Shown here one piece after another: positions 60,242 through 64,000 of a stretch of 64,000 nucleotides of DNA. The stretch comes from Brachypodium distachyon (Eukaryota > Streptophyta > Magnoliopsida > Poales > Poaceae), in assembly GCF_000005505.3 (NCBI RefSeq), contig NC_016131.3:25473001-25537000 (forward strand), read 5' to 3'. The notes under the pieces were generated by a model. That model had not been told where the DNA came from and did no database searches. It was given only the letters and a program-made list of their open reading frames with translations. A program made the translations under genes and the position numbers. The stretch's first letter is position 1. Each line of letters opens with the position of its first letter.

Positions 60242-61343
60242 ATGGCCGCCGCCGTCGCGCAGCAGCTGCTTCTAGTTCTAACCCTCCTCTGCCTCACGGT
60301 GGCCACCGCGAGCGCTTCTTCATCCGCTCCGTCCTCGTCGTACCGCTGCGGCTGGTGCCGCCGCCGCCGCTCCGGTACTAGTGCTACCGCCTCCATCCTC
60401 CCTCCTGACGCGGCCACCGGCGCCGCCTGCGGTTACGGGACTGCGATCTCATCAGCTGCTGCCAGCGGCGGCTTCTTCTTCGCCGCCGCCAGCGCCGAGT
60501 TCTTCCGGCGCGGCCAAGCTGCCTGCGGCGTCTGCTACCAGGTGCGCATCATGTCTCGACAAAAGCTCTGTCAATCCTTCTTCCTGGGCTAGCCAATTTC
60601 AATTCTTCAGAGTTGCAGAGAATAAATTGACCTGTATTAATCATATTGGAATGTCTGTCATTCTCGTACTAGTTAACTGAATTTGTTCCATCTTGCTGCT
60701 GTTGCAGTTGAGGTGCAGGGACCGGGCCTCGTGCGGACAACAGGGCGTTAAGGTCGTCATCACCGACGAGATCAAGACGAACAGAACAGCCACCGCCAGC
60801 GGCGGGTGGTTCATGCTTCCCAGGGAGGCCTTGGCCGCCATGGCTGCCCCTGCCGTTCATGGCGATCTGCTGCAGCAGCAGGCAGTGGAGGTGGATTTCA
60901 GGAGGATCCCCTGCGACCTGCACAAGGACAGGACCCTCGCGGTTCGTGTGGAGGAGACGAGCAGAAAAGACAGTGGCCGCCTCGCGCTCCGGTTCCTGTA
61001 CCTGGGCGGCCAGACCGACATCGCCGCCGTCGAGGTCGCGCCTGCAGCCTCCGCCACGCTGTCCTCTTCTTCATTTTCATGGCGTTACTTGACGCGGCGG
61101 GATGGGGTGTGGAGCACGACACGGGCGCCGGCGGGCCCGCTGCGGCTGCGGGTGGTGGTGACGGCGGGGTCCGGCGGCAAGTGGCTGCGGGCCGACCGGG
61201 AGGTGCTCCCCGCCGAGCGGATGCCCGGCAGGGTGTACGATACCGGGCTCAGGGTGGACGAATTCGCCGTGAGCACTTGCTCTTGCTCCGCCGGAGACGA
61301 AGACGACGACAAAGAAGTCCACAAGGAAGAGGAGTTCAGATGA
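60242..61343 (+). CDS. expansin-like A (EXLA) protein
   Basis: Secreted cell-wall protein related to expansins. Exons 60242-60541 and 60708-61343 join in phase 0 to give 311 aa. A hydrophobic signal peptide covers about residues 1-25. The double-psi beta-barrel has AACGYGTA, AACGVCYQ then LRCRDRASCG, and VVITDEIKTNRT. The C-terminal CBM63-like domain has LRFLYLGGQTDIAAVEV, WSTTRAPAGPLRLRVVVT and KWLRADREVLP, then GRVYDTG. The expansin HFD motif is absent, as in the EXLA group. Odd points: a weakly conserved RCGWCRRRRS stretch after the signal peptide and an acidic/basic tail (GDEDDDKEVHKEEEF) beyond the usual end, making it longer than typical EXLA. Wall-loosening activity has not been shown for this group. 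Confidence 0.9.
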
Positions 61344-62506
61344 CTTGACGTGCTTCCAGTTCCATCCACCACGGAGCTGCGTACACAGATTTATACGATC
61401 GACGGCTCGGATCGGACCTAACGACGACGATCGGAGGCGGAGCAATGGCGACGCGACTGCATGCACCGGCCGGCGACCGACCGGGAAGACAAGCTAGCTA
61501 GCTCTGCATGTACTGTACAGTGCGGCTGTACATTACGTGTCTGAATGATGACGCGAGATTGGGGTTAGGACAAGAAGAGCAAAGCCTGTCTGACTGCTCT
61601 GTGGATCGATCGGTACATGTCTGGCCGTAAACCGGGGAGGTTGGCTTGTAGCGTCACGTGAGGCTCAATGATCAATCGATATTACTAGCACGTACGTACA
61701 TGCATCGCCTGTTTTGGTCTTGGGATCACATGACAATGTTACTGTTTTTGCGGCTCGTCTTTTCCTCCTCCTCTCCTTCTCCTCTCTTCCTCGGCCGACG
61801 TCTCGCTTTCCTTTGCACGAGTATTATTGCGTGCACGGCCGGGGAAGATGGGGAAATCGTATGTCGACGGTCCGGGATCGACGGGAAACCGTCGTTCAAG
61901 TTCCGATCGCTGACGGCTCGAGCAACTAATTAATCTAGACGTAGCAGTTTCTTTTCCTCCTCTTAACAAAGGACTAAATTGGTCTCTACGAGCCGACCGG
62001 CCGTCACTGTTTAGAAAACATTGACATATCCCTCTCGCAAGTGTCCTTTCTTTATCGTCGATAGATCCATATATAATATGTACATCATGTGTTATAAGAC
62101 TTATGCCGATCAAAACTATTTTCAGGTTATGATTTTCCGTAGCAAGTAGCTTTTGTATCATTAGTCTAATTAAAAATTAAAGTTAAATCTTAAAATGCAA
62201 TGATTTTAACAAATGATTTTCCAAGAGTGGAGTCACAGGCCGATCTGGACCTGCAATATAGAAGCACACATGGGCTTAAGCCCATCCGAAGAAACAACAT
62301 CCATGTGCCTCGAAACATGCGGCCCATATTCTTCCTCTGCTTCGGCTTCACCTTCTCTTGGGCCCCCAACACACAGTAAGCAAAGTGAGCCAGAAATCAG
62401 ATCCATCCCCAACGACTCGCCGGCCACCACCATCACAGGCGCAGACCACCCGACGAGGCGAGACCAAACCCGACCGGGAGGAAGAGGAGGAAGAGCGGCG
62501 GCAGCG
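61344..62506. other. EXLA 3' region and NDUFB2 promoter
   Basis: Intergenic. The right part, about 62380-62506, is a GC-rich leader before the complex I gene. No other gene was recognised; ORFs on either strand lack conserved motifs. Confidence 0.5.
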
Positions 62507-62613
62507 ATGGCCGGCGGCGGCGCGCACGGAGGCACCACCTACAAGGGCTACACCATCCCCCACAACAAGCGCTGGCACACCGTCGCCGGCAAGGGCCTCT
62601 GCGCCGTCATGTG
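62507..62613 (+). CDS. complex I subunit NDUFB2-type, first exon
   Basis: Small accessory subunit of mitochondrial NADH dehydrogenase. Exon 1 encodes 35 codons plus 2 bases. It starts MAGGGAHGGTTYKGYTIPHN and ends GKGLCAVMW at a GT donor (62614) that splits the Trp codon. Plant NDUFB2 proteins are about 65-75 aa with exactly this glycine/histidine-rich start and a following single membrane segment. The remainder should begin with FW(V/I)xYRAKQDG. I did not find that sequence before the right edge, so the next exon is probably outside the window. Confidence 0.88.
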
Positions 62614-64000
62614 GTATGTGCATACTTGCTCACTGCTGCCTCGATCCCCTTTTCCAAATCCCCAACCCTTCCGTCGCGCTCCCCCGATTCTGGCTGCTCC
62701 GAGTTCCGATTTGCGCTTGCCTGCCGGCTTCTCGCGTCGCGCTGATTTGCTCGAATAGGATCCCGTCCTCTGCGGGGGAGTCTTCTAGGTTAGGATAGGT
62801 TGGGTTGGGATTTAGGAACAGTTTTGCCAACATTTATTTTGCTCACTGATTATGTATAGGGGATAAAAGGGCGCACGAACGGCGATTTTACGTGCAAATA
62901 TCCATAGCAGGCGCCCGATTTGGGGATCTAGAGTGGGAGGCACGGATCGCTTGTCCGATCTGGTTCAGTTTAGGCTATGCGATTTACTGGCTGCTGCGTC
63001 GTCTGTGTTGCACTGATCCGTAGCAAATGTACTAGAGAGTTTCGTAGCTAGTTGTTCAAATTTAGGCTTATAGTATGTTCTTACTGTAGGTAGGTGATCA
63101 TCTTCTTCAGTTGCGTTTCCGGTGCTATTGTTGGCATCAGATTAAGAAGAAGCTCTCACCTTCAGGCGTCATCCATAATAACTGTGAATTCTGTCGATTT
63201 TATCAATTACTGACCTTACTCAAAACCAGACAAGTAAAGAACAGTCAGTAAGCAAACATGATCGTCTCATCTATCCAGGTTCATGGTCTGTCTTCAGTAT
63301 AAAAATCGAATGAATAGCGCTAACTTTGAGTAAAATGGTGCTATGCAACTATTGATATACCATCTCCTGTATAGGGAAAGAGTTGCATGCTGTCAACGGT
63401 ATGTATCTTTATCACCTTTGCATCTGCATCACAGAACAGCTAGAATCTGTCTTTTTTTTTTCTTTCTTTCATTCTAGAAAAATCTTGAATCTGAATTACA
63501 CCAAAACAATCACCTACAGCTAAACAACAAACGCTGATAGATAAATAAATCTAGTAACCAATATCAGCGCCACAACGACACAGCCATGATAAACATGAAA
63601 CCAGAATGCCATAATTAAAGAGAAATAAAAAACGCAGCCCGACGGAGATGCATGATACAAAGTCTTCAGTTCCATTCAGTGTTTTTTTCTGTTTTCTTCA
63701 GCCCGCTTGATCCTTTTTCTTGGTTCTTTATGGTTCCTCGTTAAGTCATTCATTGCTTCTCTCCAGAATCTGCGTGCATATGTTACCATGACCACACTAG
63801 TATTTATGCACTAGTATAGACAATAAAATACCAAACTTGTTTTTTTGTTCAAGCTAGAGCCTGGCATCCTTGATTGTGTCTTGTATGCTCTGCGATTTTA
63901 AGCTTACCAAAGTATAATTACTGTTACATACATATTCAGATCCGATTATTCTAATGACACACTTTTGCTGTATTTTCACAATCATAACCAAAGTTTGCTG
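62614..64000 (+). other. intron 1 of the NDUFB2-type gene (to window edge)
   Basis: No second exon was recognised. A CAG|GTTCATGGTC site at about 63279 keeps phase for two or three residues but then reads non-family sequence and a stop, so it was not used. The rest is AT-rich intron-like sequence. Confidence 0.5.

Noticed and set aside
61739..62161. 140-codon minus-strand ORF
   Set aside because: No recognisable motif; it lies in intergenic sequence between two plus-strand genes.
63279..63345. Candidate second exon of the NDUFB2-type gene
   Set aside because: After the phase-correct F residue the sequence does not match the family (no YRAKQDG) and soon hits a stop.

Overview
This is a nuclear segment of a grass genome, most likely a small-genome cool-season grass such as Brachypodium. 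That placement rests on GC-rich first exons, short introns with clear GT/AG borders, Stowaway-type MITEs, a tRNA-derived grass SINE, a Ty1-copia fragment and a Mutator-like element. The species itself cannot be proven from the window. No rRNA, tRNA, CRISPR or prokaryotic features were seen.

Layout. (1) 1-5.3 kb: a DCAF8-like WD40 gene (minus, running off the left edge) is head to head with a Tra2/SR45a-type splicing factor gene (plus), with about 400 bp between their start codons. (2) 5.3-13.9 kb: a long non-coding interval with short local duplications and one MITE remnant, ending in the promoter of a bHLH093/NFL-type transcription factor gene (13.9-15.2 kb, 3 exons). (3) 17.2-28.1 kb, minus: the complete ATR checkpoint kinase gene, rebuilt as 14 coding exons giving about 2753 aa. 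(4) 29.4-31.3 kb, minus: a chloroplast rhodanese (STR16/DIN1 type), 7 exons. (5) 32.6-44.7 kb, minus: three GDSL lipase loci. Two are intact tandem copies. The third is a pseudogene with two frameshifts and a Ty1-copia LTR inserted in its last exon. A SINE, a Stowaway MITE and the truncated copia element lie between them. (6) 45.3-53.2 kb: a transposon cluster made of a 1-kb inverted-repeat element, a 162-bp hairpin with 24-bp perfect arms, and a 6.2-kb Mutator-like element with 165-bp terminal inverted repeats. The Mutator-like element carries a decayed mudrA transposase gene (minus) and a convergent second gene (plus) of a DUF4283-like grass family. (7) 53.4-56.8 kb, plus: a proteasome RPT4 ATPase gene, 10 exons, with a GC-AG intron, a MITE in intron 6 and an altered second region of homology. 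(8) 60.2-61.3 kb, plus: an expansin-like A gene. (9) 62.5 kb to the right edge, plus: the first exon of a complex I NDUFB2-type gene.

The host genes are independent housekeeping or regulatory loci, not a pathway: ubiquitin ligase adaptor, splicing, transcription, DNA-damage signalling, sulfur transfer, lipid or ester hydrolysis, proteasome, cell wall and respiration. The most unusual unit is the two-gene Mutator-like element. Its convergent layout resembles maize MuDR (mudrA/mudrB), but its second gene is a different protein, and the spacer holds what looks like a rearranged copy of part of the transposase catalytic region. All exon models were built by reading splice borders and reading phase by eye; no alignment or transcript data were used.
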